Below the pieces are notes generated by a model, which was given only the letters and a program-made list of their open reading frames with translations, made no database searches and had not been told where the DNA came from. Positions 44,473-53,817 of a stretch of DNA of 64,000 bases are shown piece after piece. The first letter of the stretch is position 1. Every line of letters begins with the position of its first letter. Both the position numbers and the translations under genes were made by a program. This stretch comes from Cohnella sp. AR92. Lineage in GTDB: Bacteria > Bacillota > Bacilli > Paenibacillales > Paenibacillaceae. The stretch is taken from assembly GCF_003990975.1 (NCBI RefSeq), contig NZ_RZJR01000001.1, positions 434,001 to 498,000 on the forward strand. Direction: 5' to 3'.

Positions 44473-45462
44473 ATGGAACAAGTGGTCATCGTCGGAGCCG
44501 GCCCGTGCGGCTTGTCGGCAGCGGCGGAGCTGCAGGATCAAGGCTTCGATCCGCTTATCATCGAGAAAGAGAACATCGTTCACTCCATTACGCGTTACCC
44601 GGCCAACATGCAATTTTTCAGCACGTCCGTCTTGCTTGAGATTGCCGGCGTCCCCTTTACCACCGTTGGGGAAAAGCCTTCCCGTTTGGAGGCTTTGCAC
44701 TATTACCGGATGGTATCGGAGAGACGGGAATTCCGCATTCGGCGTTACGAGAAGGTCACCGGCGTGAAGCGGCAGGAGGACGGAACCTTTATCGTCTCTT
44801 CCGAGGGAAGAGGCGGCAGCGTTCGGGAGACTCCGGCGAGGGCTGTCGTCATAGCGACGGGTTACTTCGATCATCCGAACCGGATCGGCATCCCCGGGGA
44901 AGACCTTCCTCATGTTACTCATTTCTTCCGGGAAGCTCACCCTTATGCGGGAACAAAAGTGATCATCATCGGAGGAAGCAATTCGGCCGTCGACGCCGCG
45001 CTCGAGCTGGAGAGAGTCGGAGCCAAGGTAACGGTCGTGTACCGCGGAGAATCGGTCTCGGCGAACATCAAGCCTTGGGTTCGTCCCGTCTTCGACGGCA
45101 AAGTGGCGAAGGGCTTGATTGAATTGAAGCTGATGAGCCGAGTCGTGGAGATCGGGGACGATTGGGCTCGGATCGAATCGACCGGCGAGAACGAAGGGAC
45201 TTCCGAGATCATCTCGGCAGACTTCGTGCTGGCGTTGACCGGCTTCCGCCCCGATCGGGGCTTCCTGCGCTCGATGGGAATCGAGGCGCCGGATGGCATT
45301 ATCCCGCCGACTCATGATCCGGATACGATGGAGACGAACGTTCCCGGCTTGTACCTGGCTGGCGTTGTCTCGACCGGCAGAGATGCCAACGAGATCTTCA
45401 TCGAGAGCGGACGCTTCCACGGACGGAAGATCGCCCGGCATCTAGCGGAGAAGCAAGCCTGA
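44473..45462 (+). CDS. ypdA: YpdA-type bacillithiol disulfide reductase
   Basis: FAD/NAD(P)H thioredoxin-reductase-like flavoenzyme of 329 residues proposed to reduce bacillithiol disulfide. The FAD motif is VIVGAGPCGLSAA; Cys12 within it is the conserved cysteine that marks YpdA. The NAD(P) motif is VIIGGSNSAVDAALEL near residue 165. It lacks the CxxC of true thioredoxin reductases. GGAGG precedes the ATG. It may be cotranscribed with the Dps gene 72 nt downstream, fitting an oxidative-stress pair. Confidence 0.9.
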   Translation: MEQVVIVGAGPCGLSAAAELQDQGFDPLIIEKENIVHSITRYPANMQFFSTSVLLEIAGVPFTTVGEKPSRLEALHYYRMVSERREFRIRRYEKVTGVKRQEDGTFIVSSEGRGGSVRETPARAVVIATGYFDHPNRIGIPGEDLPHVTHFFREAHPYAGTKVIIIGGSNSAVDAALELERVGAKVTVVYRGESVSANIKPWVRPVFDGKVAKGLIELKLMSRVVEIGDDWARIESTGENEGTSEIISADFVLALTGFRPDRGFLRSMGIEAPDGIIPPTHDPDTMETNVPGLYLAGVVSTGRDANEIFIESGRFHGRKIARHLAEKQA

Positions 45463-45534
45463 GAGCCTCGTGTTTGATTCGTATCCGGATTGGGTAAGTT
45501 AATCGGGAACGAAGCCATAAGGAGGGAATCCGAT

Positions 45535-45987
45535 ATGCCGACTGTCGCAGACAGACTGAACATTCATCTGGCGGATTGGAATCTTCTGTACACGAAGCTC
45601 CATCATTATCACTGGTACGTCACGGGCCCTAATTTTCTAGCTTTGCATACGAAGTTCGAGGAGCTGTACGATTACGCCGCTTCATCTCTGGACGAAGTAG
45701 CGGAACGGATTCTGGCGATCGGGGGCAAGCCGATCTCGACGCTCAAGCAATACCTCGATCAGACGATGCTTACCGAGGCCGGCAAGGAAAGCACGGCGGA
45801 TGAGATGCTGAACGCGGTCATTCGCGACTTCCAGACGTTCGTCAGCAGCATGAAGGAAACGACCAAGCTCGCGGACGAATCGGGAGATGCGGTCACGACG
45901 GATCTGCTGAACGGACACATGGAAGAACTGCAGAAGCAAATCTGGATGCTGACCGCGACGTCCAAGGGACTGCCGGTCAAGGTTTGA
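45535..45987 (+). CDS. Dps/MrgA family ferritin-like DNA-protection protein
   Basis: Miniferritin of 150 residues that stores iron using hydrogen peroxide and protects DNA. The intersubunit ferroxidase ligands are seen in HHYHWYVTGPNFLALHTKFEELYDYAASSLDEVAERI (His, Asp, Glu). The start at 45535 is chosen for AAGGAGGG just upstream; an in-frame ATG at 45490 has no site. No PerR box is recognisable nearby. A strong terminator follows. Confidence 0.92.
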   Translation: MPTVADRLNIHLADWNLLYTKLHHYHWYVTGPNFLALHTKFEELYDYAASSLDEVAERILAIGGKPISTLKQYLDQTMLTEAGKESTADEMLNAVIRDFQTFVSSMKETTKLADESGDAVTTDLLNGHMEELQKQIWMLTATSKGLPVKV

Positions 45988-46019
45988 GGGCATCAACTTA
46001 ATAGGCGGGCATTAGCTAG

Positions 46020-46055
46020 AAGCGGCGTCAGGAACATTCCTGCGCCGCTTTTTTA
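46020..46055 (+). terminator. Intrinsic terminator after the Dps gene
   Basis: Stem AGCGGCG/CGCCGCT extended by AGGAA/TTCCT, followed by T6. Confidence 0.92.
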
Positions 46056-46079
46056 TTTTTAACATCAAGCTCGAAGCTC

Positions 46080-46262
46080 TAACGGAAATAGCGGCCCCTT
46101 ACATCCAAAGAATCGGCAATTTGAAAATCTAACGGAAGCTGGAGCCGTTATTTAGGCGGAATCGATCTATTTTTACTATATCCTCCAGTTTAAGCGTCTC
46201 TTATTTCCGTTACATGTTGAAAATCGGCTTTGGAGGCCGCTAAGAGTCTCTCGCTTCCGTTA
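46080..46262. repeat. Dispersed symmetrical intergenic element, copy B
   Basis: TAACGGAA at 46080 and 46130, then inverted TTTCCGTTA at 46204 and CTTCCGTTA at 46254. Spacings are 50, 74 and 50 nt, identical to copy A. Arms also share nearby bases (AGCGGCC/GGCCGCT, TTTGAAAAT, TTTAAGCGTC). The remaining gap to the next gene (46263-46562) shows only a TATACT at about 46449. Confidence 0.82.
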
Positions 46263-46562
46263 CGGCTCTTATGGTTCTACTTCGCTGATTGGCGGCGGTC
46301 GCGCCCTCGTCTCGCAAACGCACTGGATGACCCAACTCGCTTTCGCGCATACCCCTTTTGGAGTAACTTTGGGAGCAAAGTACGACATATTGGCGATATT
46401 TAACTTTGGTCAGTAGACAAAATCCACAATAATGCTCCAAAATTAGGTATACTCAAGGGGATCATGTCCTAATTCATCGAAAGATAGGCAGAGGCATAAG
46501 AACCAGAACTCCGTTGGATATGGGGTTCGTAAATATGAAGCTAGCAAGGAGAGGGTGGAATC

Positions 46563-48149
46563 ATGAGAAGAACGGGCAAGATCGGGACAATCTTCCTGGG
46601 AGCGGCGCTCCTGTCTATGGGGACGGCGGCGGCAGGCGCATCCGCGGCTCCGGATACCGGTTGGACGGCTTCCGCGAAACTTTATGAAGTACATACTTGG
46701 GCAGGTCAAGCAGAATGGGGTTCGGACAATGGGGCCTTGCAGAAGGCGACTCTGTTCCGGCCGCGTTCGCTCGCCGAGCTGCCGGACGGGCGTCTGCTCG
46801 TCGCCGATACCGGCAATCATCTGCTGCGCGCATTGACCGCCGACTCCGTCTCCGCCTTCGGCGGTTCGATCCTGAGCTACGACGAATCGGGAATGCCGGT
46901 AGGCGCATACAGCGACGGGACGATCCGGGATGCTTTCTTTAACGAACCGGCAGGGCTGACCGTCGATGCAACCGGCAATATCTTCGTGGCCGACGCGTCC
47001 AATAACGCGATCCGCAAGATATCGGCAAGCGGACAAGTCACGACTCTGGCGGGCAACGGGCTCATCGGCACTGCGGACGGGAAGGGAAGCGACGCGCGCT
47101 TCTATTATCCATCGGACGTTGCCGTCAATGCCTCCGGCGACGTTTATGTCGCCGATACCCTGAACAACGCAATCCGCAAGATCGCCGCGGACGGGACGGT
47201 GACGACGCTGACGGCTCCGTCCGAGAGAGTCGTTCAGTACTTGCCAGGCGCCGTCGAGACGAGCGGAGACTATTCGGACGGTCCGATCGCTTCGGCCAAG
47301 TTCAACGAACCTAGCGGCCTTGTCCTGGATAAGAAGGGGAATCTGTACGTAAGCGACCGCGGGAACAACGTCATTCGCTACGTCGACTTCGCGGCGGGAA
47401 CGGTCACGACCGTTGCCGGCTCGAAGCCCGTCTACGCGAGCGACAGCCTGTATGCGGACGGGGGATACTCGGATGGAACGGCGCTGGCCGCGAAGTTCGA
47501 CGCGCCGGAAGGACTGGCTATCGCGCCGGACGGAACGCTTGTTATCGCGGACAGCCTAAACCATGCGATCCGTCTTCTGAAGGACGGCAAGGTGAGTACG
47601 CTGGCCGGTGAGGGAACCGAGTTCGGCTCCAATGACGGAGTGGCGTATGCCGCTCATTTCGACCACCCGACGGATGTCGTCGTCCTCTCGGACGGAAGGC
47701 TGGCCATTGCGGACGAAGGCGGAAACAAGGTACGGGTGTTGGAGAAATACGGCACGCCTTCCGGGTTCAAGCCGGACGCGACGATTCAGATTCTGCTGAA
47801 CGGCGAATTGGTGAAGTCGGATGTTCCAGCGTTCGCTAGACATGGAATGACGCTGCTGCCTCTTCGCAGCCTGGGTGAAGCGCTTGGTTATGAAGTTAGC
47901 TATGAAGCCGGAACAAAGACGGCCAAGCTCTCGAAGGACGGCATCGTTTATGAGATTAGGGAAGGGATCTCGAAGGTGGAGATGACTTCGGATGGTAGGA
48001 CGACCGCTATCAACCTGCCTGGAGCTCCGGGAAGCCTCGAAGGCAGATTATTCGTGCCGGTCCGATTCTTCGCGGAACAAGCCGGCTTGGATACCGCATG
48101 GGATTCCTCTTCGTCCGTCGTCGTTCTTCGCAGCCCTATTTTCCAATAA
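46563..48149 (+). CDS. Secreted NHL-repeat protein with C-terminal copper-amine-oxidase-N-like domain
   Basis: Exported protein of 528 residues. Signal peptide residues 1-29, cleaved near ASA-AP. Six NHL repeats (about residues 55-400) give a beta-propeller; examples are LFRPRSLAELPDGRLLVADTGNHLLRA and FNEPAGLTVDATGNIFVADASNNAIRK. A Cu-amine-oxidase-N domain follows (LLPLRSLGEALGYEVSYE ... LFVPVRFFAEQAGL), a stalk or wall-associated module very common in Paenibacillaceae. No anchor motif. Probably binds a partner or polymer; no enzyme motif is seen. It is 18 nt upstream of the FecR gene, so the two form an operon. Confidence 0.85.
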   Translation: MRRTGKIGTIFLGAALLSMGTAAAGASAAPDTGWTASAKLYEVHTWAGQAEWGSDNGALQKATLFRPRSLAELPDGRLLVADTGNHLLRALTADSVSAFGGSILSYDESGMPVGAYSDGTIRDAFFNEPAGLTVDATGNIFVADASNNAIRKISASGQVTTLAGNGLIGTADGKGSDARFYYPSDVAVNASGDVYVADTLNNAIRKIAADGTVTTLTAPSERVVQYLPGAVETSGDYSDGPIASAKFNEPSGLVLDKKGNLYVSDRGNNVIRYVDFAAGTVTTVAGSKPVYASDSLYADGGYSDGTALAAKFDAPEGLAIAPDGTLVIADSLNHAIRLLKDGKVSTLAGEGTEFGSNDGVAYAAHFDHPTDVVVLSDGRLAIADEGGNKVRVLEKYGTPSGFKPDATIQILLNGELVKSDVPAFARHGMTLLPLRSLGEALGYEVSYEAGTKTAKLSKDGIVYEIREGISKVEMTSDGRTTAINLPGAPGSLEGRLFVPVRFFAEQAGLDTAWDSSSSVVVLRSPIFQ

Positions 48150-48167
48150 GGAAGGAGATGGCACCGA

Positions 48168-50810
48168 ATGCTTAGGAAGTTAACGATACAAGCTCTGGCC
48201 TTCCTGCTCGTCGCATTGCCGCTGCTCGGAGTGCTCGGGAAGGAATCGCTGGCGGCCGAATCGTCGCGGGTGGCGATTATCAGTCAGCTCTCCGGGGACG
48301 TGCAGGTCCAGAAGTCCGGCGGCAGCAAGAAGATCAAAGCGTTCAAGAAGCTGAATCTGAATCAAGGGGATATCCTGTTCACGGGATCGAGCTCCTCGGC
48401 CACGCTGCAGTTCTCCAACGGCACTTCGTCCGACGATACGATGACGGCAGCCGCCAACACGACGCTGAAGTTCTCCAAGCTCTCCAGCAACGGAAGCACG
48501 GTGACGAAGGTGAGCATGCTGAAGGGCTCCGCCTGGGTGGACGTCAAGTCGATCAAGAGCAAGGACGACCAGTTCCAGGTCGAGACGCCGACGGCGATTA
48601 TGGGCGTTCGCGGAACGAACTTCCTCGTGCTCGTCAATCCGAACACCGGCTCGACCAATACGTCCGTCTTCGCAGGGGTTGTCCAACTGGGCGCACCGTC
48701 GCTTTCTCAGCCTCCTTCTATAGGAGGGACTCCGACCCTCCCGAATCCGGGAGCGGTTCTGATCTACCCGACCAACCAGATCAACGTCACTCCGGATACG
48801 CCATCCAGTCAGTTGCCCGATCAAGTGTCCATGGTAAACCTGCCTGCGCTCACGTCCCATCTGACGCCGGAGCTGATCGAGGCGATTCTGCGCAGCTACG
48901 GAAAGATCCAGGAAGAGAACCAGCAATTTATCGATAAGTTGAAGAACGGAACTCAGAACCTCCCTCCTGTCCTGGGAACGGACATCCAAGTCGTCGAAGA
49001 CAACCTGACCAATCTGATCGGGGCTGCGCTGCAGCAGGCGCTGGGAAATCATGCGATCACGCAGGAGCAGCTGAATTCGCTAATTCAGCAGGTCGAGCAG
49101 GCCCAAGGCAAGAAGCTTGACCTGCCTAGCAAGGAACTCACTCTAACGGACCTGCAGAAGAAGAAGCAAGAGGAACTTGAGAAAAAAGAGCAAATGCTGG
49201 CCGCGCAGGAAGCGGAGAAGAGAAAGCAGCAATTGGCGGAACAGCAGAAGCAGTTGGCGCTGTTGGCACAGCAGAAGAAGGAACAAGACGCGAAGAATCT
49301 AGCCGAAGCGGAAAGGCTGAGAAAAGAAGCCGAAGCGAAGCTGCTTGCCGGCATGACCGAACAGCAGAAGAAGGATTATCTGACGAACCAGTCCAACCTG
49401 AACGGAACGCCGCCGCCGAGTTCTCCCGGTCCATCCGAATCCTCGTCGTCGAATTCGGATAAAGGAAAGCTGACCGGGCTGACCCTGTTGGGGGACGGAA
49501 TCCAACTGAGCCCGAATTTCAGCAAGAACGTTTACTCGTATAGCGTTAATTTAGGCGAGAACTACGGAGGCGAGATCGGGGTGCACCCGACGGCGGCCGC
49601 GACGGCAACCGTAACGATAGCCGTGGACGGGGTTGTCCAAGAAGGCAGCGGCAGCGCTTCCTTCCAACCGTCTCCGGATCGAACGATGACGAAGGTGACG
49701 ATCACCGTAACGGACGGTTCGGCGACGAAGACGTATACGATTCTTGTGAAGCGTCTATTCACTGGGGTCAAGGAATGGAGCACTCTGGTTAATGGCGAGC
49801 AAGTGTCTTGGGATCTATCTGATTCCTATATCAGCGAAAACGATGACGACCGGTCTTATCAGTTGTACTTCGAAGAAGCTCCCGAGTCTTTCAAAGTCAA
49901 TTTTACGTTGGACGATAGCGTGTCCTTTGAAGATGTAGATGCGAGCGAAGCGTTCGTACTGAATGCGAGTACCCGCAGCGGATCGCTCTCGCTGTCCCGC
50001 CAACAATGGCACTCGGGCGCTAACGATGCTTCGATCTATTATCGCATTGGGGAAGGAGAAGCGACGAAGAGATATTATTTAAGGTTCACCGTATATATCG
50101 GAACTCCTGAACTCAGAACCATTTATGCACAAGGCGCGGATCATGTAAGTTATGATTTCTACCCGGCAGGCGATCATAAATTCTCTTCTGCGGTGATAGT
50201 AGACAGCGCAATCGAGCCGGGCGAAGAAAATGCAACAACGACGCTGACTATTAACCCTGTACTCTCCGAGTATTGGCGAGGATCGGAAGGCAGCCAGCCG
50301 AGCATTCATATCACGATGGGCGAAACGCAACTGGAGTTTATTGAGGGTTACCAAGCCAACCTCGAACGGGGATGGAATGAGTTGACGATCACGATGGATA
50401 ATCCGGCGATGGATCCGAGCGCTCCGAGCGGCGTGTACGATCTTATGATATGGGTAGGCGATAGCCTTCCTGAAGACTTAAGACTCAACTCGATCGAAGT
50501 AACGAACGGAGAAGCGACACCATCGATCGTTGAAGGGCCTACCCTGGAATGGTCTGCTTACGTGAATAGCGATAACGACGGATTCGCCTATATCGACCCT
50601 GCTGCACCATCGGAATACGGTGCTTCGATCGATAGCGTTCATTATGAAGACTACGAACTCGACGACTACTTTGCGGAGGCAAGAAATGCAAACGGCAAAT
50701 ATGCCATTCCGCTGCAAGAAAGCTTCACTGTCGCTTATGTGACGGTTAGGAACGAAGAAGGCCGCTATATGACTTACGTCTTGTATATTGAGGCAGCGCC
50801 GCTGCTCTAA
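48168..50810 (+). CDS. Secreted FecR-domain protein with coiled coil and cadherin-like domain
   Basis: Exported protein of 880 residues. Signal peptide residues 1-30 (LAFLLVALPLLGVLGKESLAAE). A FecR domain spans about 35-175 (VAIISQLSGDVQVQKSGGSKKIKAF ... ETPTAIMGVRGTNFLV). A charged coiled coil lies at about 325-400 (EELEKKEQMLAAQEAEKRKQQ...). A cadherin-like beta-sandwich follows at about 430-530 (LTGLTLLGDGIQLSPNF ... VYSYSV). Two more degenerate repeats of that type fill the C-terminus. With no transmembrane anchor or anti-sigma part, it is likely structural. AAGGAAGGAG precedes the ATG; paired with the NHL protein. Confidence 0.85.
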   Translation: MLRKLTIQALAFLLVALPLLGVLGKESLAAESSRVAIISQLSGDVQVQKSGGSKKIKAFKKLNLNQGDILFTGSSSSATLQFSNGTSSDDTMTAAANTTLKFSKLSSNGSTVTKVSMLKGSAWVDVKSIKSKDDQFQVETPTAIMGVRGTNFLVLVNPNTGSTNTSVFAGVVQLGAPSLSQPPSIGGTPTLPNPGAVLIYPTNQINVTPDTPSSQLPDQVSMVNLPALTSHLTPELIEAILRSYGKIQEENQQFIDKLKNGTQNLPPVLGTDIQVVEDNLTNLIGAALQQALGNHAITQEQLNSLIQQVEQAQGKKLDLPSKELTLTDLQKKKQEELEKKEQMLAAQEAEKRKQQLAEQQKQLALLAQQKKEQDAKNLAEAERLRKEAEAKLLAGMTEQQKKDYLTNQSNLNGTPPPSSPGPSESSSSNSDKGKLTGLTLLGDGIQLSPNFSKNVYSYSVNLGENYGGEIGVHPTAAATATVTIAVDGVVQEGSGSASFQPSPDRTMTKVTITVTDGSATKTYTILVKRLFTGVKEWSTLVNGEQVSWDLSDSYISENDDDRSYQLYFEEAPESFKVNFTLDDSVSFEDVDASEAFVLNASTRSGSLSLSRQQWHSGANDASIYYRIGEGEATKRYYLRFTVYIGTPELRTIYAQGADHVSYDFYPAGDHKFSSAVIVDSAIEPGEENATTTLTINPVLSEYWRGSEGSQPSIHITMGETQLEFIEGYQANLERGWNELTITMDNPAMDPSAPSGVYDLMIWVGDSLPEDLRLNSIEVTNGEATPSIVEGPTLEWSAYVNSDNDGFAYIDPAAPSEYGASIDSVHYEDYELDDYFAEARNANGKYAIPLQESFTVAYVTVRNEEGRYMTYVLYIEAAPLL

Positions 50811-50836
50811 TCTTAGCTTAACTGCGATAGGTCGCA

Positions 50837-50881
50837 AGCCCGCGAACGTCTCGAAAGTTGAAGACGCGCGCGGGCTCTTTT
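50837..50881 (+). terminator. Intrinsic terminator after the FecR-domain gene
   Basis: Stem AGCCCGCG/CGCGGGCT (50837-50844 and 50869-50876) with an inner CGTC/GACG, followed by CTTTTCG. Confidence 0.82.
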
Positions 50882-50938
50882 CGTCAGAATGGCGGCTTCC
50901 GGGACGTTTCCTGTCGAACGATGTAAACGCTTTTATGA

Positions 50939-50967
50939 TGGACGCAATTTGGCGCATTTGTTATAAT
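50939..50967 (+). promoter_or_regulatory. Promoter of the nuo operon
   Basis: TGGACG (50939-50944), exact 17-bp spacer, TATAAT (50962-50967). It directs a leader of about 55 nt to the nuoA start. Confidence 0.72.
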
Positions 50968-51029
50968 TTGTGAAGGTAAAAATACCAGTATCTGCAATCT
51001 CTTCATTCCAATTCGCCGGAGGCGATGAT

Positions 51030-51401
51030 GTGGAGAAGTATGCGAATCAGTATGTGATTGTCACGGTATTTCTTGCGCTTGGCATTCTATTCCCCATCGT
51101 GGTATTGCAGATCGGCAAGCTGCTGCGTCCGAGCAAGCCGAACGAGGAGAAGGAAACGACCTACGAGAGCGGCAACGAGCCGGTCGGAGACAGCCAGATT
51201 CGCTTTAACGTCAGATACTATTTATATGCTTTGATGTTCGTCGTCTTCGATGTGGAGACCGTGTTCCTCTACCCTTGGGCCGTTGCGTATAAGCAGCTCG
51301 GCCTTTTTGCGCTGTTCGAGATGGTCGTCTTCGTCGGTCTGCTGCTCATCGGTCTCATCTATGCCTGGAGGAAGAAGGTGTTCCAATGGAATTCGATTTA
51401 G
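51030..51401 (+). CDS. nuoA: NADH-quinone oxidoreductase subunit A
   Basis: Small membrane subunit of complex I, 123 residues with three helices and the conserved [27 protein letters not shown] segment. The GTG start at 51030 is chosen since GGAGG (51018-51022) lies 7 nt upstream and gives the normal length; an in-frame start at 50970 would begin at the transcription start. It overlaps nuoB by 16 nt. Confidence 0.94.
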   Translation: MEKYANQYVIVTVFLALGILFPIVVLQIGKLLRPSKPNEEKETTYESGNEPVGDSQIRFNVRYYLYALMFVVFDVETVFLYPWAVAYKQLGLFALFEMVVFVGLLLIGLIYAWRKKVFQWNSI

Positions 51402-51904
51402 CGAGAATCTCGCCGGAGGATGTGCGGGAGCTGGAGCGCAACGTGTTCGTCGGCAGCATCGAGACGCTCAAGGGGTGGGTGCGCAGCAATTCCTTATGGC
51501 CGTTAACCTTCGGGCTGGCGTGCTGCGCCATCGAGATGATGGCGGCGGGAGCCCCGCATTACGATCTCGACCGATTCGGGGTGATGTTCCGCACCTCGCC
51601 GCGCCAGGCCGACGTCATGATCGTCTCCGGAACCGTCACGAAGAAGATGGGACCCTTGCTCCGCAGGCTGTACGACCAGATGCCGGAGCCGAAGTGGGTG
51701 ATCGCGATGGGCTCCTGCGCGACGGCGGGAGGGCCGTACATCAAATCGTATTCCGTGATCAAGGGCGTGGATCAGATCGTTCCGGTCGACGTGTACATAC
51801 CGGGATGCCCGCCGAACCCGGCGGCATTGATATACGGCATTAACAAGCTCCAGGAGAAAATCCGCTACGAGGCGCGGACCGGGAAGCGGGTGACGAGCTC
51901 ATGA
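51386..51904 (+). CDS. nuoB: NADH-quinone oxidoreductase subunit B
   Basis: Peripheral-arm subunit carrying cluster N2, 172 residues. Cluster cysteines are in [19 protein letters not shown] and PGCPPNP. N2 passes electrons to quinone at the junction with NuoD and NuoH. It overlaps both nuoA (16 nt) and nuoC (4 nt), evidence for a single polycistronic operon. Confidence 0.97.
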   Translation: MEFDLARISPEDVRELERNVFVGSIETLKGWVRSNSLWPLTFGLACCAIEMMAAGAPHYDLDRFGVMFRTSPRQADVMIVSGTVTKKMGPLLRRLYDQMPEPKWVIAMGSCATAGGPYIKSYSVIKGVDQIVPVDVYIPGCPPNPAALIYGINKLQEKIRYEARTGKRVTSS

Positions 51905-52710
51905 GCGAAGAGGAGAAGCGCGCGGGCGAGCAGGAGCCCGCCATAGAAGCGAGTCAAACGCCGCCCGAACAAGCGAGAGCAGAAGCGCCTGCGGCGGAGC
52001 CCGCCGCCTCCGAGGAGAAGCCTGCCTCCGCCCCTGCAGAAGGGGAAGCGCCCGTCCGCCGCAAGGAGACGGACGAGGAGAAGGCGGCTCGCCGCAAGGC
52101 CGCGTTGGAGGCTCGCGAGGCCGCTAAGGCTGCCGCGGCGCTCGCAGCCGCGAAGCCGAGCGCTGCCGCAGCTCCGTCCACCGGCACGGAGGCGGCAGAG
52201 ACGGCGGAAGCCGCGCCCCCGCCGCCTCCGTCTCCGAATCAGCCGCGCCTCGACCGAGCCGTCCAGCTGCTGCGAGAGTTGGTCGCGGAGGACGCCGTCG
52301 AGGAAGCGGCGATTAACGAGCTTAACGATGACCTTCCGACGCTCGTCGTGAAGAACGAGCGCTGGCTGGAGGCCGCAAAGCTGTTCAGAAGCCACCAGGA
52401 GCTGAATACGAACTACCTGCGCAACGTATCGGGCGTCGATCAGGAGACGCACATGGAGGTGGTTTACCACCTGCTCAGCATGGACAGCGGACACGTCTAT
52501 GCGGTGAAAGTGCGCACCGACCGCGAACGCCCCAGCGTCCCTTCCGTCACTCCCGTCTGGCAGACCGCCAATTGGAACGAGAGGGAGATCTACGACCTTC
52601 TCGGGATCGATTTTCCCGGCCACCCCGATCTTAGACGGATCATGATGCCGGACGACTGGGTCGGCCACCCGCTTCGCAAAGACTATGTGCCGCTGGATTC
52701 GGAGGTGTGA
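51901..52710 (+). CDS. nuoC: NADH-quinone oxidoreductase subunit C with long N-terminal extension
   Basis: Subunit C of complex I, 269 residues. The conserved domain is the C-terminal 150 residues (signature around [39 protein letters not shown]). Ahead of it sits an Ala/Glu/Pro/Lys-rich, low-complexity extension of about 110 residues (for example [27 protein letters not shown]). The ATG at 51901 overlaps nuoB. Such extensions occur in Bacilli, where they may bind the membrane or an electron donor; that role is unproven. Confidence 0.94.
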   Translation: MSEEEKRAGEQEPAIEASQTPPEQARAEAPAAEPAASEEKPASAPAEGEAPVRRKETDEEKAARRKAALEAREAAKAAAALAAAKPSAAAAPSTGTEAAETAEAAPPPPPSPNQPRLDRAVQLLRELVAEDAVEEAAINELNDDLPTLVVKNERWLEAAKLFRSHQELNTNYLRNVSGVDQETHMEVVYHLLSMDSGHVYAVKVRTDRERPSVPSVTPVWQTANWNEREIYDLLGIDFPGHPDLRRIMMPDDWVGHPLRKDYVPLDSEV

Positions 52711-52716
52711 CGTCTC

Positions 52717-53817
52717 ATGATTCGGACCGAGGAGCTGTTGCTGAACGTAGGACCCCAGCATCCGAGCACCCATGGCGTCTTCCGCATCATCGTCAAGCTG
52801 GACGGGGAGATCATCAAGGAAGCGACTCCGGTGATGGGCTATCTGCATCGCGGAACGGAGAAGCTGGCCGAGGACCTGAACTTCACGCAGATCATTCCGT
52901 ACACCGACCGGATGGACTACGTGTCGGCGATGACGAACAATTACGTGCTCGTGCACGCCGTCGAGAAAATGATGGGGCTCGAGGTGCCGGAGAGGGCCGA
53001 ATTCCTGAGGCTGATCGTCATGGAGCTTCAGAGGGTCGCCAGCCATATGGTGTGGTGGGGCACGTATCTGCTGGATATCGGGGCGTTAAGCCCGTTTCTT
53101 TATGCCTTTAACGATCGCGAGAGAATCCTGCAGCTGTTCAACGAGCTGTGCGGAGCGAGGCTTACGTACAACTACATGCGAGTCGGCGGCGTGAAGTGGG
53201 ATGCCCCGGAGGGGTGGATCGCCAAGGTCAAGGAGTTCGTTCGCTCCATGCACGACAAGCTGGCCGAGTATGACGACCTGGCCAGCGGCAACGAGATTCT
53301 CCTCTCCCGCATCAAGGGGGTAGGGGCATACGACGCCCAGACGGCGATCGACTACGGCTTGTCCGGGGCCAATCTCCGTTCGACGGGGGTGAAGTGGGAT
53401 CTCCGCAAGAACGAGCCCTACAGCCTCTACAGCCGCTTCGAGTTCGATGTTCCGGTCGGACGGAACGGCGACTGCTACGACCGCTATCTCGTCCGGATGG
53501 AGGAGATGCGGCAGAGCCTGCGCATTCTCGAGCAAGCGCTGGAGCAGTTCCCGGAGGGCGGAGAGACGATGGGCAAGGTCCCGCGCGTCATCCGGCCGCC
53601 GGGCGGCGAGATCTATGTGCGGATCGAATCCCCTCGGGGAGAGATCGGCTGCTATATCGTCTCCAAGGGCAAGGCCGAACCGTTCCGCCTTAAGTTCCGG
53701 CGTCCCTCCTTCGTTAACTTGCAGATCCTGCCCAAGCTGCTGGTCGGGGAGAGCATGACCAATCTCGTGACCATTCTCGGAGGCATCGATATCGTGCTCG
53801 GAGAGGTGGACTGCTGA
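52717..53817 (+). CDS. nuoD: NADH-quinone oxidoreductase subunit D
   Basis: Quinone-site subunit related to the large subunit of NiFe hydrogenases, 366 residues. Conserved parts include LNVGPQHPSTHGVFRI at the start, GYLHRGTEKLAE and the C-terminal SLRILEQALEQFPEGG and IDIVLGEVDC end. GGAGGTG precedes the ATG. Its TGA overlaps the nuoH ATG (TGATG). In E. coli-type operons nuoEFG follow; here nuoH follows directly. Confidence 0.97.
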   Translation: MIRTEELLLNVGPQHPSTHGVFRIIVKLDGEIIKEATPVMGYLHRGTEKLAEDLNFTQIIPYTDRMDYVSAMTNNYVLVHAVEKMMGLEVPERAEFLRLIVMELQRVASHMVWWGTYLLDIGALSPFLYAFNDRERILQLFNELCGARLTYNYMRVGGVKWDAPEGWIAKVKEFVRSMHDKLAEYDDLASGNEILLSRIKGVGAYDAQTAIDYGLSGANLRSTGVKWDLRKNEPYSLYSRFEFDVPVGRNGDCYDRYLVRMEEMRQSLRILEQALEQFPEGGETMGKVPRVIRPPGGEIYVRIESPRGEIGCYIVSKGKAEPFRLKFRRPSFVNLQILPKLLVGESMTNLVTILGGIDIVLGEVDC

